A stretch of DNA of 64,000 bases from Alternaria dauci (GCF_042100115.1 NC_091277.1:248001-312000); one strand, 5' to 3'. Positions 33,501-44,718 are shown, counted from the first letter of the stretch. Program-made: numbers and translations. Notes: generated from the letters alone by a model not told the origin.

Positions 33501-34520
33501 TTGCTCGATCCATGTGAGCGGTTGCAGCGCTTGGTTAACATTTCCAACACACGCGGAGCATGTGAGACCTCCGAGAGAATACACTGCGCGCCATCTCTCG
33601 GTCTCTTGCATGTTCGCCGCTCCCGTTCCTGATGATGTGCTCTGAATCTCCTCCAGCTTTTCCACTGCAACGTCGAAACCGCAATCTTCAATCGTCTCAA
33701 CAAGGTCCTCGCACTTCTCCTTGCCATTGAACACGACCACTCCGCTGTTTGTCAAAAGATTGACATTGACCGACTGGACCCATGGATGTTGTTGGACCGC
33801 GTGGGTGATGGCTGAGACGCATGAGCTGCACGTCATTCCTGTGAGAGCCAGCGTTGCCTTGTAGACTTGTGAAGCGACCTGTGAATCAAAAGCAACGAAA
33901 GTCTCGGAGGTTGGCGACTTTGGTTCGGACCACGCAGTACCATCGAAACTATCCCTAGGCGAAGACGTAACGACAGGCGCAGACTTGAATGGCAACACCC
34001 CTTCACTATGCAAGATAACCCCTCCACCTTCTCTCTTGCATTGCTCGCATTGAGCAAGATGTGTTTCTTTCTTCTTCATGTCGTCGTGCGGACCGTCGAA
34101 GTCTGCACCAGGACGCAGCCAACTGTTCACAGCGCGTTCGAAGCTCGTATGCCACTCGCCGCTCGTCCCCTCTGAGTTCTTGACCCCAGCCGGATTCCTG
34201 ACCGCCTTGTTATCATGAAATACACTATGTATCTCGAATCCAGCAGCCTCAAGCGAGATCGTGATGTCGTCGACGTCAAGGCTTGCGTCGTGGCGTACAA
34301 CCACTGAGTGCGACACGATAGAAACAACGACGTCTTGTGGCGGGGGATCGAGCGCGCTGAGAGAGGCCTGGATACCATCGACACATGACGGGCAGTGTAG
34401 ATTAGAAATAAAGCATGTCGTGGTGATAGTGCTTGCTGCTGCCGGGGAGCGCAATTTGGGTGACGGTGCTGCGGGTGACATGGTGCCTGGCTCGGGTCTT
34501 GAGTGACGACGGCTATGCAA
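30600..34520 (-). CDS. CCC2: Copper-transporting P1B-type ATPase (Ccc2-like)
   Basis: One uninterrupted frame of 1306 residues, unusual in this intron-rich window. The N-terminus carries several heavy-metal-associated domains with CxxC sites: HCPSC (Cys43/46), MTCSSC, LTCSAC and a less conserved MFCHHC. Transmembrane helices follow, then the actuator TGES loop, the membrane metal-binding CPC motif in VIACPCGIGLAAPTA, the phosphorylation site DKTGTLTQG, the SNHPIA (HP) motif and the hinge GDGINDAPAL. All catalytic signatures are intact. Such pumps deliver Cu(I) to the secretory pathway (Golgi) for cupro-enzymes such as multicopper oxidases and laccases. An alternative start 13 codons later (MSPAAPS) is possible. 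An HC/CxxC-rich segment (AQCEQCKREGG) between the first two domains may also bind metal. Confidence 0.95.
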   Translation of the reverse strand: MHSRRHSRPEPGTMSPAAPSPKLRSPAAASTITTTCFISNLHCPSCVDGIQASLSALDPPPQDVVVSIVSHSVVVRHDASLDVDDITISLEAAGFEIHSVFHDNKAVRNPAGVKNSEGTSGEWHTSFERAVNSWLRPGADFDGPHDDMKKKETHLAQCEQCKREGGGVILHSEGVLPFKSAPVVTSSPRDSFDGTAWSEPKSPTSETFVAFDSQVASQVYKATLALTGMTCSSCVSAITHAVQQHPWVQSVNVNLLTNSGVVVFNGKEKCEDLVETIEDCGFDVAVEKLEEIQSTSSGTGAANMQETERWRAVYSLGGLTCSACVGNVNQALQPLTWIEQVDINLISNSATIVFRGKEHLPEIKETIEDIGYTATLDQVVQEGTTLTETTERSVAICIDGMFCHHCPDNITRELQEVFAEEESLLIEDPPISLNQPILHIRYVPNPPRFTIRNVFATITSLNPAFQPSVFHPPTLEERAREMHALERTRILFRLVLCIIVAIPTFVLGIVFMSLISSENPIRRYLMGSMWAGNVTRLSWALFILSTPVYFFAADTFHRRALKELRSMWRPGSRTPYLHRFTRFGSMNMLISLGTTIAYLASIVELILAATKKSSGSMNDSYFDAVVFLTMFLLIGRFLEAYSKAKTGDAVTSLGKLRPNEAVLVDAEKGDTKIVTDLLEIGDVVRVHNGTSPPFDGDIIEGSSNFDESSLTGESRPVKKVEGDTVFSGTVNKGAPVKIKVTTVSGTSMLDQIINAVREGQSRRAPVERVADTITSYFVPFVIAAAITTWLVWLILGTTGAIPSDWKNESAGGWALWSLRFAIAVFVIACPCGIGLAAPTALFVGGGLAAKHGILVRGGGEAFQEASSLDCIVFDKTGTLTQGGDPAVTDHRLSDDQNAALVLGIVKALEENSNHPIARALVSFCDKEVHDTPSAVNVDEVPGKGLKGTFRIDGQEITAIIGNEAFMADHHVPILDKDASSLQKWKSQGESVALVALFLPNSDQGVTQPAEPSSHSESLSIAGTKTQTSSTWRLACTFSIADPLRPEAPGVISALQARGIDVWMLSGDNQTTANAVGLQVGIPTSNIIAGVLPDQKAEKIKYLQQTLTKSHKSLFHIPFLARASNKQKRATVAMVGDGINDAPALSTADLSIAIGSGSDIALSSSSFILINSRLTTILTLLDLSRVVFRRVYFNFGWALVYNLVAMPVAAGVLFPITTGGSKSMDMHHNGIGMEGGMAMEESGRKHVRLDPVWASLAMALSSVSVVCSSLALRSRVPGVGFRVNQGLEELVDDVGKSQDRAGGDEIV

Positions 34521-35317
34521 TATCGATAGTATCAGGACGCCTCAGTCGATCGGGTAGATGAGGTTTTCGCTTGGGTGACAAGCGTTGGTAGTATTGGGCA
34601 CGAGTTCTGGGGAGTAGCCAACGACTGGCCTCACGCAATCAAAGCAATCAAAGAAGCGACAGGGCGTAGATGAAGAAGGAAACGTCCAAGGCAAACATGG
34701 CATGATACCTAGATCCTTTACATATAAGTGAAACTCCATTTTTTCGAGCGGTTTCTGCGTGATATGTCATGACCACCTGCGACTGTGATGCGATGTCGAA
34801 AAGCGATGACTGGCGGCCGCACAAGTCGCGCAGTCGCCACGGTTCCACGAATGAGGTTTAGCGCGTCGCCGCACAAACTGCGCAACCCACCCGTCTGACT
34901 CGCCACGTCATATCGTTGGAAGACAAACCGTTGCGCAAATATGTGCATGCAGAGTCAAAATGCAAACAAAATCTTACTTTACTCTCTAGTGATGGCGTGC
35001 TTCTTAGCCTATACTACATCAGTGTCAGCGTGTCTCCAGCCACGTGAAAACAAGCTTATTTGCAGTATATTCACCTAGTGAAATATATGCCGATGCTATA
35101 CTTGAATGCTGGATTAAGCGTGAAGGGTGACCCTGTGTTTGGTGTGCCTGCTCAAATTGGGACACCCTTGATGATGTACTGACGGGTTTGAGATGAATAC
35201 ATGGTAGTGCGAGAGTATCTAATTATTGCAGTCTGTAGATGAGTCTAGCTCCCGCTCGCCAGCGTGCCTCCATATTGATCAAGTTACCCTTCGAGGCTTC
35301 GACGACACCATCCCCAT
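34521..35317. other. Intergenic region, promoter of the copper ATPase gene
   Basis: About 800 nt. The ATPase (minus) reads away from it and the beta-lactamase-like gene ends at its right side. No gene recognised. Confidence 0.5.
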
Positions 35318-37204
35318 TCAGGACCTGGCCAGATTCTGCCGAAGACCAGGCACACTGACCACTGTAGCCGCCCCATCCTCACCAAGACTAATTACCATCT
35401 CATCCACCAACAAACCACCATGTAGCCAGGCCCCATGACTGAACCAAGTATAGCAAGCATCTTCAAAGATACCCGTGCTGTTCATATCGGAAATGCCCCG
35501 AAACGCCACCCGCCAACGGTTATCTGCCCCGATGGGATAGATCCTGACGTCTGCATCAACCGCATCCAGCGCATCAGAACCAAAGAACTCGACCCACGCA
35601 TCCGACACGGCTTTGCCACCAGTAGTCCAGCTCTTCACCTTGAGACCTGGACCATCATCGACCACCAGTTCGATCGCCGATTCACCACTACCATAGCGAC
35701 CCGCATAGTTTTCCCTGGCCTGCTCCCGTCCCACGGTGTCAAAATGCGGGACAGAGTAGCGCACAAGGTGGTCGAGCAGGGCTCGCAGCGCCGGATCGTC
35801 GCCCACACCAGCCACGTTGACGGTGTAGCCGAGCTGGTACTCCGGGATGATGGCTACGTAGGCGTTGTAGTATCCCTGTCCGCCGGGCATGGTGTATATA
35901 TCGACGGGTCTCTCTCCTGAGTCAAGGCCAAGGCTTGTGGGACGCAAGACGGTCCAGGGCATGCCGACAGCCTGGCCTTTAGAGGAGGAGGTGAAGGAGG
36001 CGGGCTTCAACCATTTGGCCATGTCGGTGCTCGAGAGTAGCTCATTGTTGAGGAGGCCTCGAACAAAGCGGGCGAGGTCGTTGGGCGTTGAGAACATGCC
36101 GGCAGTCCTGTGAGCATAGGCGAATTAGTACGGATACTCGGTCCTAATCAGGAGGAGAGAGCAGTCGGGTATAACTAGACTGCTAGGGTCTGAGCTGACT
36201 TACCCGTTCCATTCCCCAATGTCCTGAGTACCGAAGTGATCGACCTCTCCAGGTATGACCATCAGCGATGCATCCTGACTGTCCAGGCCAGTCGCCGAGC
36301 TTAAACCTAGAGGGCCCGCGATGCTGTCTGCGATAACGTCTCGAAGCGATTTGCCTGTGAAGGACTCGATAGCGTAGCCAAGGATGACGAAGGCATAGTT
36401 TGAGTATGCGGGAGTACGACCGACGGGCCATACATAGTTGCTGACGAGTGCTCCTTCGAGAAACTCTAGGATCAGATTCAGTAAGGAGCGTAAACAGTAG
36501 CACGCTTTCAAGGAATGCTTACCCGCTCGAGTAGCGCATAGGCCAAGTTCTATGGAATTGCAAGTAGGGAAGCCCTCAGGGACAGTGGCGTTTTCCGGCA
36601 AGCCGAGTTCGCCTTGTAGGAATTCAGGAGGTCCCCGAAGAGAGGTGTCAAAGGCGTAACCTAAGTGCGAGGAGTCAGCTATGGTCTTCTTGGATCATTG
36701 TCCTCCAGCTATAGCCTTACCATCGCGCGGAGCGCCAGACAGATGGCTGGCCAGCATTCGCAAAGTCGTGTTCTCGAAGTTCTTCGAGCCTTCAAGCTGC
36801 GGTACATGTTTGGAAACAAGATCGTCTATGTCCAGTCCTTCCTGGAGCAACGCAGAAAGGACGGTAAACAGTTTCGTCACCGAGAAGATGCGGTAGATTG
36901 TGTCGCCATTGACCTCGCCGACGCCAATTGTGGTATTGACGTTTGGTGCAGTCCAATGGTACTCAAAAACTGTATCTTCAGTCGTGGTTATCGAGACCGA
37001 GTAGGAGGTAGAAGACGTGTTGAAGAGAATCGCTTCCCTGTTCAGCCGGTCCAGTGCAGCCTTCAGTGGCTCAGGATCGAATTTGGGGGCGATGGAAAGA
37101 TCGGGGAGTGGCAATAGTGGGATGCCTGCTGGAGAACAATACTCCGTGGCTGCTGCAAGACTCGCGTACGCGAGTGCCGTTGTTGATAGCAGATACTGTT
37201 TCAT
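35318..37204 (-). CDS. Secreted beta-lactamase/transpeptidase-like serine hydrolase
   Basis: Four exons, 37204-36721, 36660-36523, 36465-36204 and 36107-35318, give 557 residues. A signal peptide starts at the ATG 37204 (MKQYLLSTTALAYASLAAA, cleavage probably after Ala-rich end); the in-frame upstream Met at 37237 is less likely. The catalytic SxxK is S-V-T-K in YRIFSVTKLFTVLSAL, and a YSN (YxN) element appears in TPAYSNYAFVILGYAIE. The region VDIYTMPGGQGYYNAYVAI holds the third, glycine-rich element. A C-terminal lipocalin-like beta domain follows, as in fungal atrG/MlcD-like extracellular beta-lactamase proteins. Several N-glycosylation sites (NTS, NTT, NTTL, NST) agree with secretion. The substrate is unknown. 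Confidence 0.88.
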
Positions 37205-37318
37205 GTTGTGATCCAAGACAGTGAACAATATAAACACTCGTTAGATGTGAGGAATGTATGAAAATGGTAGTAGAAGATGATGAGGGTTTGGTAGCTGCTA
37301 CAACAGAGCATGCGTTGA

Positions 37319-37327
37319 GCTTATATA
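37319..37327 (-). promoter_or_regulatory. TATA box of the secreted beta-lactamase-like gene
   Basis: TATATAAGC on the minus strand, about 115 nt before the ATG at 37204, followed by a CT-rich transcription start region. Confidence 0.55.
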
Positions 37328-38499
37328 CTACCTATGCTCCCGTCCTGCTGCAACCAGGCTGAACCATTCAAGTAGATGGCTGAATGAAATCTTAGCTGCG
37401 ATCATAGATACTCGTCTTACCAACGTCGACGCTTGGGTTGTACCTTGCGATCTCGTTGTCCCATGCCTTGGCTACCTGATAGCCGACAAAAGGGTCCCGA
37501 GGTCGCGGATACCTCCTATAGCAGCATAGTTTTTTCTAGCGTGACGCACGTAAGTGCATAGCCAAGAGTCCGTAGGTATGGAGAGATGGCTCAGCTTACC
37601 AAAGTCCTCGGCTCGGATTCCAACATTGGTCGTCGCGAAATGGTACGTAACAGTGGTGCCAAGTCCGCTGCGCCGTGATCGTCGTGCTCAGATGGTATAC
37701 CAGGCAGAAGACTCACATACTTGCGCACGAAATTTCCATATCGCGACAACCACAGTACCACGCTGAGAACCACGGAATAGCGGTGACTTGGACAACAGAC
37801 CTAGCGAAACAAAACCAAAGCTATACATAGAATTAACCGTTCCCCAAAGACTCAACCTAATAATTATCGCGATATAGTAGGCCTCCAAAAGACTGAAAAG
37901 CGGCTCTACACTCTTGCTCAGATGGTATATAGCGTGCTTGCTAAACCCCCGGGTATCGAGGCCTGCGATGTTCGACCCATCTACACGCTTGCCAAGACTC
38001 AATGGGCACTATGTTCCCCAAGACTGTGGCACCGGTTGGCCTATATCCTCCGGACAAAATGCCAGCGTCACAGTGCGAAAGTTAGGCGTGAACCACGTCG
38101 TACCCAGTTTACATACGGCCATAAAACACCCACCATAGCTAAATGCCGCAGACCTCAAAACAAGTGCTTATTAGGGCGTCGGTCAGGCGATCCGCCAAGG
38201 CTAGAGACTGTTCTTGTCCAACTAAGCGAGCCAAAAGAGCCTAGCTGTTTTCAGCAGGCGTGCTCTGCATGTATCGAAAGTTATGATGTCATGACCTAGA
38301 CCGATTCTACAGTAAGGCTCGCGAGTCTAGGCTCAATCTTAAATGTAACGGCCGTCACCTGACACGATCGGACGATCTCCTAGAAGGATATACTCTTCTA
38401 TGGATGAGAGCACGCAATGGACTCAAAATACTGAACATATAACTACTTGTCGCGATAATTCCAACACAGTCTTAATAGTACAAACCAGCACGTCTGCAC
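37328..38499. other. Intergenic region, possible transposon debris
   Basis: About 1.2 kb with no intact gene. The right part (38290-38450) has an open plus-strand segment (RFYSKARESRLNLK-like) without start or family; it adjoins the RIP-mutated helicase relic and may be the same kind of debris. Confidence 0.4.
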
Positions 38500-39090
38500 C
38501 TCTTTAGATAACCCTACCACACCCTTTCTACCCGCAAGTCGACACACCTTAGGCTTAGCCAGGTCCGACGATCGAATCTGCATCAACATATCTACAGAAG
38601 ATCTACCGCTTTACCAGAACCCCACCAATTGCCTGATCTACAGCTATGGTGGCTAAATAGCCGACTGCACGATCTTAGTCTACCCCATCGCGAGCACGTC
38701 CATCTTCTCCTTCCTTCGCCCCATTATCTGCCCTACCAGCACCACCGCATCGTATTGCCCCCCTTCTTGTCCCCCGCGACTGCTTGCCTGAGCAAACTTG
38801 CTTATGCTCTACAGTATGCCCACGTGCAAGATGTACACGATGCTAGCAAAGCCCACTCCTGTCCCTAGCGCCAACGTCGCTATAATTATCCTACCCCTCT
38901 CTACCTACTCTTGCAGCCAGTACGCCCGGTTTACTGCGGCTGCGTAATAGTAAGCGCATCTTAGCTCCTTTGCGAGCTTCTCGCACTGCTTCTTGCTCTT
39001 ACAGTACACTGCTACCTTCTGTCTACTCCGCCGCAGCTTCTCTGCCTACCGCTTACAAACAAGCAGCGCTGTCTTCTTGAGCTTATAGCG
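38500..39090 (-). pseudogene. RIP-degraded RecQ-type DNA helicase relic (C-terminal helicase domain)
   Basis: Reading the minus strand in one frame from about 39090 to 38500 gives a protein-like sequence broken only by TAG and TAA codons. It contains the helicase C domain landmarks in order: VAVYCKSKKQCEKLAKEL (motif IV region), a LALGTGVGFASIVYILHVG segment (motif V, compare ALGTGVDxPxVxxVIHxG) and FAQASSRGGQEG (motif VI, compare QESGRAGRDG), then YDAVVLVGQ. The stops fall at places where CAG or CAA (Gln) would suit, as expected from C-to-T changes at CpA by repeat-induced point mutation. Telomere-linked or transposon-associated RecQ helicases are repeated in such genomes. The family assignment is from motifs; the link to telomeres or transposons is inference. 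Confidence 0.72.
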
Positions 39091-39652
39091 TCAACGCTAC
39101 AACACAAGGTACTGCGCGTCTGACGAACTCTCGCCGTAAAGCGAAGTTGTCACGAGCTGGTGGTCCGTAATACAGCCCTTGAACAGCGCCACCAAGTACC
39201 TTCTCCTCAGCCTGGCCACCGCTCTCAAGCTGTCTCGAGATGTCGCCATTGACACCTTGCCCATTCGTAGGATGGTTCAATGCCCCTGCGCTCCAACCTA
39301 TGCTACCTAGCAATCCAGACATACGTCTGCTCGCTGACCTCGTCGCCATGTACATCCCTGTGCTCAGCATCGCCGGCACGACCCTTGCTCTAGAGCTCTG
39401 ACCTCGACGTCTTTGCGTTCGTACTCGTCGCTCTTGAATATGCCAAGGCGCCAGATATTGCCGTCTGTCAGGCCCTCGACTAGCGTGCCTCGAACCTCAC
39501 TCTCCTGCGTCGAGGGAATGACGACGTGGTAGTGAGCACCCTCGACGTGGCGGCGCTGGTGCGCGGACAGGATTGCGGGGCGGACGGAGAGCGGCGCGGT
39601 GCAGGACCGGCGGGGCCATGAGGGTGCCGTAGAAGAAAGCCGTGCGCGACAT
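39091..39652 (-). pseudogene. AIG2/gamma-glutamylcyclotransferase-like gene, frameshifted
   Basis: The minus strand starts with an intact AIG2-like N-terminus at 39652 (MSRTAFFYGTLMAPPVLHR, with the YGTL signature). The frame is then lost: a second frame carries SVRPAILSAHQRRHVEGAHY, VRGTLVEGLTDGNIWRLGIF and YERKDVEVRALEQG; a third carries EQTYVWIAR followed by TAG and HRLERRG; and a fourth carries AEEKVLGGAVQGLYYG. The order is that of the family, but about 15-20 residues expected after VLHR are missing and at least two frameshifts and two stops interrupt the rest. No splice sites repair it. It is therefore a decayed gene lying next to the helicase relic. Confidence 0.72.
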
Positions 39653-40274
39653 GGTGCTCGAGGCCGAGGTGTTGGAGCGGCGCGACGGCGGCGAGGCGCG
39701 TTTGCGGTGCTGGTGGGCGTAGAGCGACGTCAGGTCTACCTGCACTGACAACCTTGGAAGTGGTGACCATGTGGGGTAGGTAGGAATGGCGATATGGGTT
39801 AAGGTTAAGCTCAGCGGCCGCTAACGCGCCACCCATGCTTGGTGCCACAACTTGGATTGCGCAGTGACGCGGATGAAGATTCTCCTCTTTGTGTTGACAG
39901 CATCTTTCCCATCCTGGCGTATTAAAGCAGGGCCTGATTAGCTTCCATCGTTGGACAACGGCGGGCCTGGAGCTGAGTCAGGCCCTGCGCCCTTCGCTTA
40001 CTATCAAGAATCAAGGCCGACAGAAGAGAGGTCGCGTAAGGGTCATAGAAGGCAGAAATGCCTGATGAGCTAGCTCAGCCCTCCTAGAGCATTGAGACAT
40101 CCGCCATCCCAGGCTCTCAGTACATGTCATGGCCGCTTCTGGATATGTCGCAATGTCTGCATCGAAAACAAAAATCACCATCCAAGGACAAAGAAACGAA
40201 AACGCAACACTATCTCAGCATCGCCAACTGCGCTGCCACAGCCCCCAAAACAGTCCATGTAATCCCCTCGCAGC
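39653..40274. other. Intergenic region
   Basis: About 620 nt between the AIG2-like relic and the 3' end of the transporter gene. An open minus-strand frame to 39848 overlaps the pseudogene start but shows no family. Confidence 0.5.
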
Positions 40275-42488
40275 TCACTTCAACCCACTTGTCTTAACAT
40301 GCTCATCATCATCATCCCCCTCCCGCCCGGACGACGAATCCCTCATCACGCCCGAAACCCCCCTCTCCGCACTCGCCATCTCCGCCACTGGTCTTCCCGC
40401 CAATTCCCCTTTGGTATGCATCGCCACCGTGTCTTCCGTCCCTTCCAGTCTGCGATACACAGGAATAAAAACAACATAATACCTCGGCATGACCAGGCCG
40501 AGCAGGACAACAATAATCGTTAGTATCGACAGAATGAACCCAGCAATCATCATAGGATCATATCGCAGGGTATGAAACTCCGGAAACGCAAAGCTGAAAA
40601 TGATAGCGAGAACAGGTCCACTGAGGTACCGTAAAAGGAACGGCATGAACGCTGGTATCTTCCAATTCTTGCCCTGACCAACAATAACGTTAAGATCTCT
40701 CCGTAACTGGTTTCCAGAGTAGAAAGCCAGGAACCAGAATTTGCGCACGTACGGATTCGCGTTCCAGAAACTCGGGGCAGACGCATCAGGAGGCCGTGCG
40801 ACGATGACGGCGATAATGGCCATGAGGACATAGAACCCGATTCCTGCTCCGGCGCCGGCTCCGGGCTGGCCGATACCGTGCGCAAGACTGATGCCGAAGA
40901 TTTGGCCACCGAAGAAACCAACGTTGTAGACAACAAAGGCGGGGAGGCCGGTCTGATCGACAATGTCGTGCCAGCGATAGACGGTCGTGGCGCTGGATAC
41001 TTCGCTCCAGACGACGAAGATGAGGGCTACGTTGTTGACCCAGCGATCAATGCCGTCGAGGAGGTAGTAGCCAAACTCTGTGCAGTATGGCAGACACCTA
41101 TCACCGACGTGAGTCAGTAACGAATTCATAGCAGCGCAGAGAAAAAGAGAGTGCAGGTGCTTACATCAAGAAAGAAAGCACCGTCAGCGCAGTCACAACA
41201 ACCGGCCTCGAAGCCTTTGTCATACCAGAGTCGCAGACCAGCGTAACCACAACGTCGAGCATGACGAAAGCGGAGCTGAAACCGAGAACAATGAGCGTAA
41301 AAAAGAGAAGCACAGCCCAAAAATTCGCTCCAGGCATCTGCAGCACAGCTTCCGGCAGCGTAAGGAACCCCACGACAAACGCACCGAGACGGACGCCATC
41401 CTGCGGCCACCTCCGCAGGTACCCGACAACGCCAAACACGGCGAACGCAGCAAAGTTCTCGAACAAGACGTTGCTGCCGCAGATGAGACAGGCATCCATA
41501 ACGGCGTTGGCATGCTTCGTGTTGTAGCTCGCGTACGACGTAAAATATCCGAAGCCGATGCCCGTGGAGAAGAAAACCTGACCAACAGCCGTCTGCCAGA
41601 CAACGCCCGAAGCAAGCTGATCGCTCCTCCACGTTCTCCACACAAGGTCCACGCCCTCCCTCGCATTAGGAAGGGATAGCGCGCGGCCGACGAAGATGAT
41701 GGTAGTGACAATCGGTAAACCCATTGTGAAATAGACGACGCGACCCGTCATGCCGACGCCACGGAAAATGGAGATCCAGATAAGAAACCAGACGAAGATG
41801 CTCCAGCCAACTGTCTCGCCAATGAGAGCTCCGTTGGGGTATCCAGTGAAGGAGAGGACGGAATTGCCATCTGCGCTTAGACTTCCTTCGTTGATGTCGC
41901 CGCGCTGGAGGACGTCGTTGTAGTAGAAGTCGTCGATGCGGTTGGTCCATGGCAAGGGACTGGTGAAGCTTTCTTGGAAGTATCGCATGATCCTGTGTGG
42001 TCTAGGGTCAGTACAGCTCTGCGTGAAGCTCGTGCGAGAAGTATCTACTTACCAAGCCAGGTTGACAGTAAAGTACTGGACGACAAGGAAACTGACAATG
42101 ACAGGCCCCATGCCAACGCCCTTTAAACGCGCGTTTATGTTGTTGACTAGCAGCAGCAAGTTAGTTTATCACTTGGTATGGATTCGCTAATGGGCGTCTT
42201 ACAAGCAATCACAGTGCCACCACGGTACGCCTGACCAATAGACACCTCCAAAATCAGAGCTGGAATGGCAATGAGAAAGACGGCCAGCAGGTACGGAATG
42301 AACCATTGAAGGCCATAGTTGTTGTAGAGAACACTAGGGTATCTAAGCAGGTTACCTTGTCCTGCACAACCTCCCATGGCAGCGAGAAGGAAAGCTGCCC
42401 TGGACGGCCATTGATCACGACCGTCTTCACCTTGCGAAGCAGGAGGCGCTAGATAGTTGCCGACCTTTTTCAAGAATGGCATTGCCAT
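40275..42488 (-). CDS. SLC6-type sodium:neurotransmitter symporter family transporter
   Basis: Four exons, 42488-42203, 42146-42053, 41992-41165 and 41097-40275, give 676 residues. The N-terminus shows the SLC6 hallmark of transmembrane helix 1, RAAFLLAAMGGCAGQGNLLRYP, with an unwound glycine-rich centre, then FLIAIPALILEVSIGQ (helix 2). About twelve helices are present, together with GIGFGYFTSYASYN and the helix 8 GFSSAFVMLDVVVTLV stretch. The C-terminal tail is long, hydrophilic and acidic. Fungal SLC6 members are found in filamentous ascomycetes and presumably import amino acids or related osmolytes with sodium or protons; the substrate here is unknown. All introns are short and in phase. 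Confidence 0.92.
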
Positions 42489-43581
42489 CTTGACAGAGGC
42501 GCCCTCTGGCGAGGATCAGAGGGGAAAACGTAAGGCGCTCGCCCTCGAGAAGACCGAAAGTATGGACAGCTGACTTTGATAACCGTTGGTCAACGCCGCT
42601 CGGATGAGAAAGGTGGGACGCGGTTGTAAGCTCAACGTCAGTGTCGAGGAGTGAACTACCTTTGTATCCTGTTCAGGGTACCCGCCCCACTACGTCCGCC
42701 AAGATTGTACCAAATCTTTTCAACCCACGTTCGGTTCATGGTGGTAATGGCTTGAAAGTGACCCTGCAGCTCCTAGGTAAGTTCACAAGGTTGAGCCGCC
42801 CCATCGTACCATTGGTGGTGTGGGCTAGGGTAACTCCGATGTTGCCCATTAAACAAAACAAGCTTTTATTGCAGGATGGGTCCTTTTGGTTCGTAAATCA
42901 CTGCATATTATGGGTATAAACACGGATCTCGGTATGTTTGTCGAGGTGCGCCGTTGGGAGCCAAGCTTCCGCCGGCGAGGGTGTGGAGACAGGTTCATCG
43001 GCAAAGGCCTGGCGTACGTAACATGGTTGGGATTTGAGAGATCCCGACGAATTGTATTGGCCGTCATTGCCGACATCCGGATGCCAACGCTGGGCAGGTC
43101 TCGGTTCCGCCGCCGCTGTCACGTCACCATCGCTCCTTCGCCACAGGTCAAGTGCTTGCTGGTTGCTGAGCCACTCGGACCGATCTCAAGCTGCCTAGGT
43201 CTACAGAAATCCCAACGTCTAATGGCGTGCTCAGTAGGGATCGCAGGGCGAAGGTCGACTTCTGCGTAAAGAGACTTGAGCAAATCTACGCGCAAACAGT
43301 ATATAAATCCGTAGCGGTGCAAACATCAGGCGTGCCGCGCGATCGGCATCATGTGGGTGACCTTCTCGTGCTATGCGACTGTGTGCCACATTTCAAGACG
43401 CGCTGACGGTAGTGGGGTGGCCCGGCAATTTGGGTTTACACGCGCCAGAAAGAATTCGGGGTGATCATCTCCGATGGGAACGTGATGGTGCTGTCAGCCA
43501 CAGAAGCTATCAGCCACATCACAATCCCGTTCCGGGTTATGGTGAGTGGGGTAAACAAGCATGCCGTGTACAATGAAGCCA
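42489..43581. other. Intergenic region
   Basis: About 1.1 kb. Left part is the promoter of the transporter; right part follows the 3' end of the minus-strand GRF gene. No gene seen. Confidence 0.5.
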
Positions 43582-44718
43582 TCAAGGGTCCGACTCATGC
43601 TGTGCTTCCCATTGAAGATATTTGACCGTAGCTTGCTCGGCTTCCAGCTCAGCTGCGAGTGTGTTGATGCGATGCGTCAGCTCCGTGATCTTGGCTTCTT
43701 TCGCCTTGACTGTGCTGCGCATAAGGTCGCGACCTCTCTTGTATCCTTCTGCATTTTTGCTGTGTCGTACTAGCAGAGTCCTGAGCTCCTTCTCGGTGTC
43801 TTCTGGGAGTGTCACGTTGCCATTCTTTAGCAAGTTAAAGACGTCTTTGGCAATGTCCTCATCCACTGTGTTTTTGAAACGGCCTAGAGTGGGTGTTTCA
43901 AACGAGGAAGACGGTGTCGCGACCTGCTGGCTGCCCTCCGCCTTGGCATCGGTCGCTGGCGTAAACAAAGCGCTCCCCGAAGTTGAGTGTTTCGATACGA
44001 ACGGATTATCTGCCAGAGTCTTGCGCTCGGTTCGAGGCGTCTGTAGACCGTTCTTTCTCTGACTATCGCCCGACTCCATTTGCCAAGGTAACTTCTGCCT
44101 CTTCAGTGCTGGAGTTATGAAGTCGGTCGTTCGTCCAGCCTTGCTTGGCGTCTCAGCCGCAACCATGGCTTCATTGAGATCATCGTCATCCACCTGTCCG
44201 AGGCCGTATTCGTCGTTGAGAACATCTTCGATAGGTCGTGATCGCTTGCGGCTTGATGCGGACGATTTCGATTTGATCGTGTAGAGTGGTGGAGAGAGCG
44301 GGCGCCTGGAAGGCGTGGCTGGGGTGGTGGGAGCTGGTTTGGCAGGCTCAAGCTCAGTGCGAGAGTTTCTTGCGAGAGCGTTCTTCTCCCTTGGCTGTGC
44401 ATCGTAGTCCCAGAGAAAGAACTTGCATTGCTCTTCCTTTGGCTTTTGGCAAGTGCGGACTGGCGTGGGTTAGAGAGCGGCTTGAGATACAAGTGGGTAG
44501 TTACTTACACCATTTGCCTTTGTTAGCGCCTTCCTTTTTAGTCTGGAAATGAACTGCAGGCAGGCGCGGATTACAGTCGCCTATCTGTTGTTAGTGATGC
44601 TCATGTTTGATAGACGCGTTGGCTTCAAGTGACGCAACTTACAGTGCCAGACACCATTCAAGAACTGTCCCTTGGGCGGTCCGCCGCCGCCGGTACGCCC
44701 ACCTCTGAACGCAGACAT
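43582..44718 (-). CDS. GRF-type zinc-finger protein
   Basis: Three exons, 44718-44643, 44580-44509 and 44459-43582, give 341 residues. The first two introns interrupt the GRF zinc finger, which reads in order GVWHCDCNPRLPAVHFQTKKE, then NKGKWFRTCQKPKEEQC and KFFLWD. The last intron acceptor restores the W-F-R-T-C core. A GRF finger (Cys, His, Cys, Cys ligands) binds DNA or RNA and occurs in topoisomerase III alpha, NEIL3 and APE2. Here it is followed by a long, Ser/Pro-rich, partly basic disordered stretch with an NLS-like RKRSRP segment, and by a C-terminal coiled coil (AKEAKITELTHRINTLAAELEAE). No catalytic domain is present. Probably a nuclear nucleic-acid-binding adaptor. Confidence 0.87.

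Noticed and set aside
37922..38299. 125-codon plus-strand ORF
   Set aside because: No start context, family or introns; Cys-rich end is too short to call a zinc cluster, and the sequence adjoins RIP-damaged debris.
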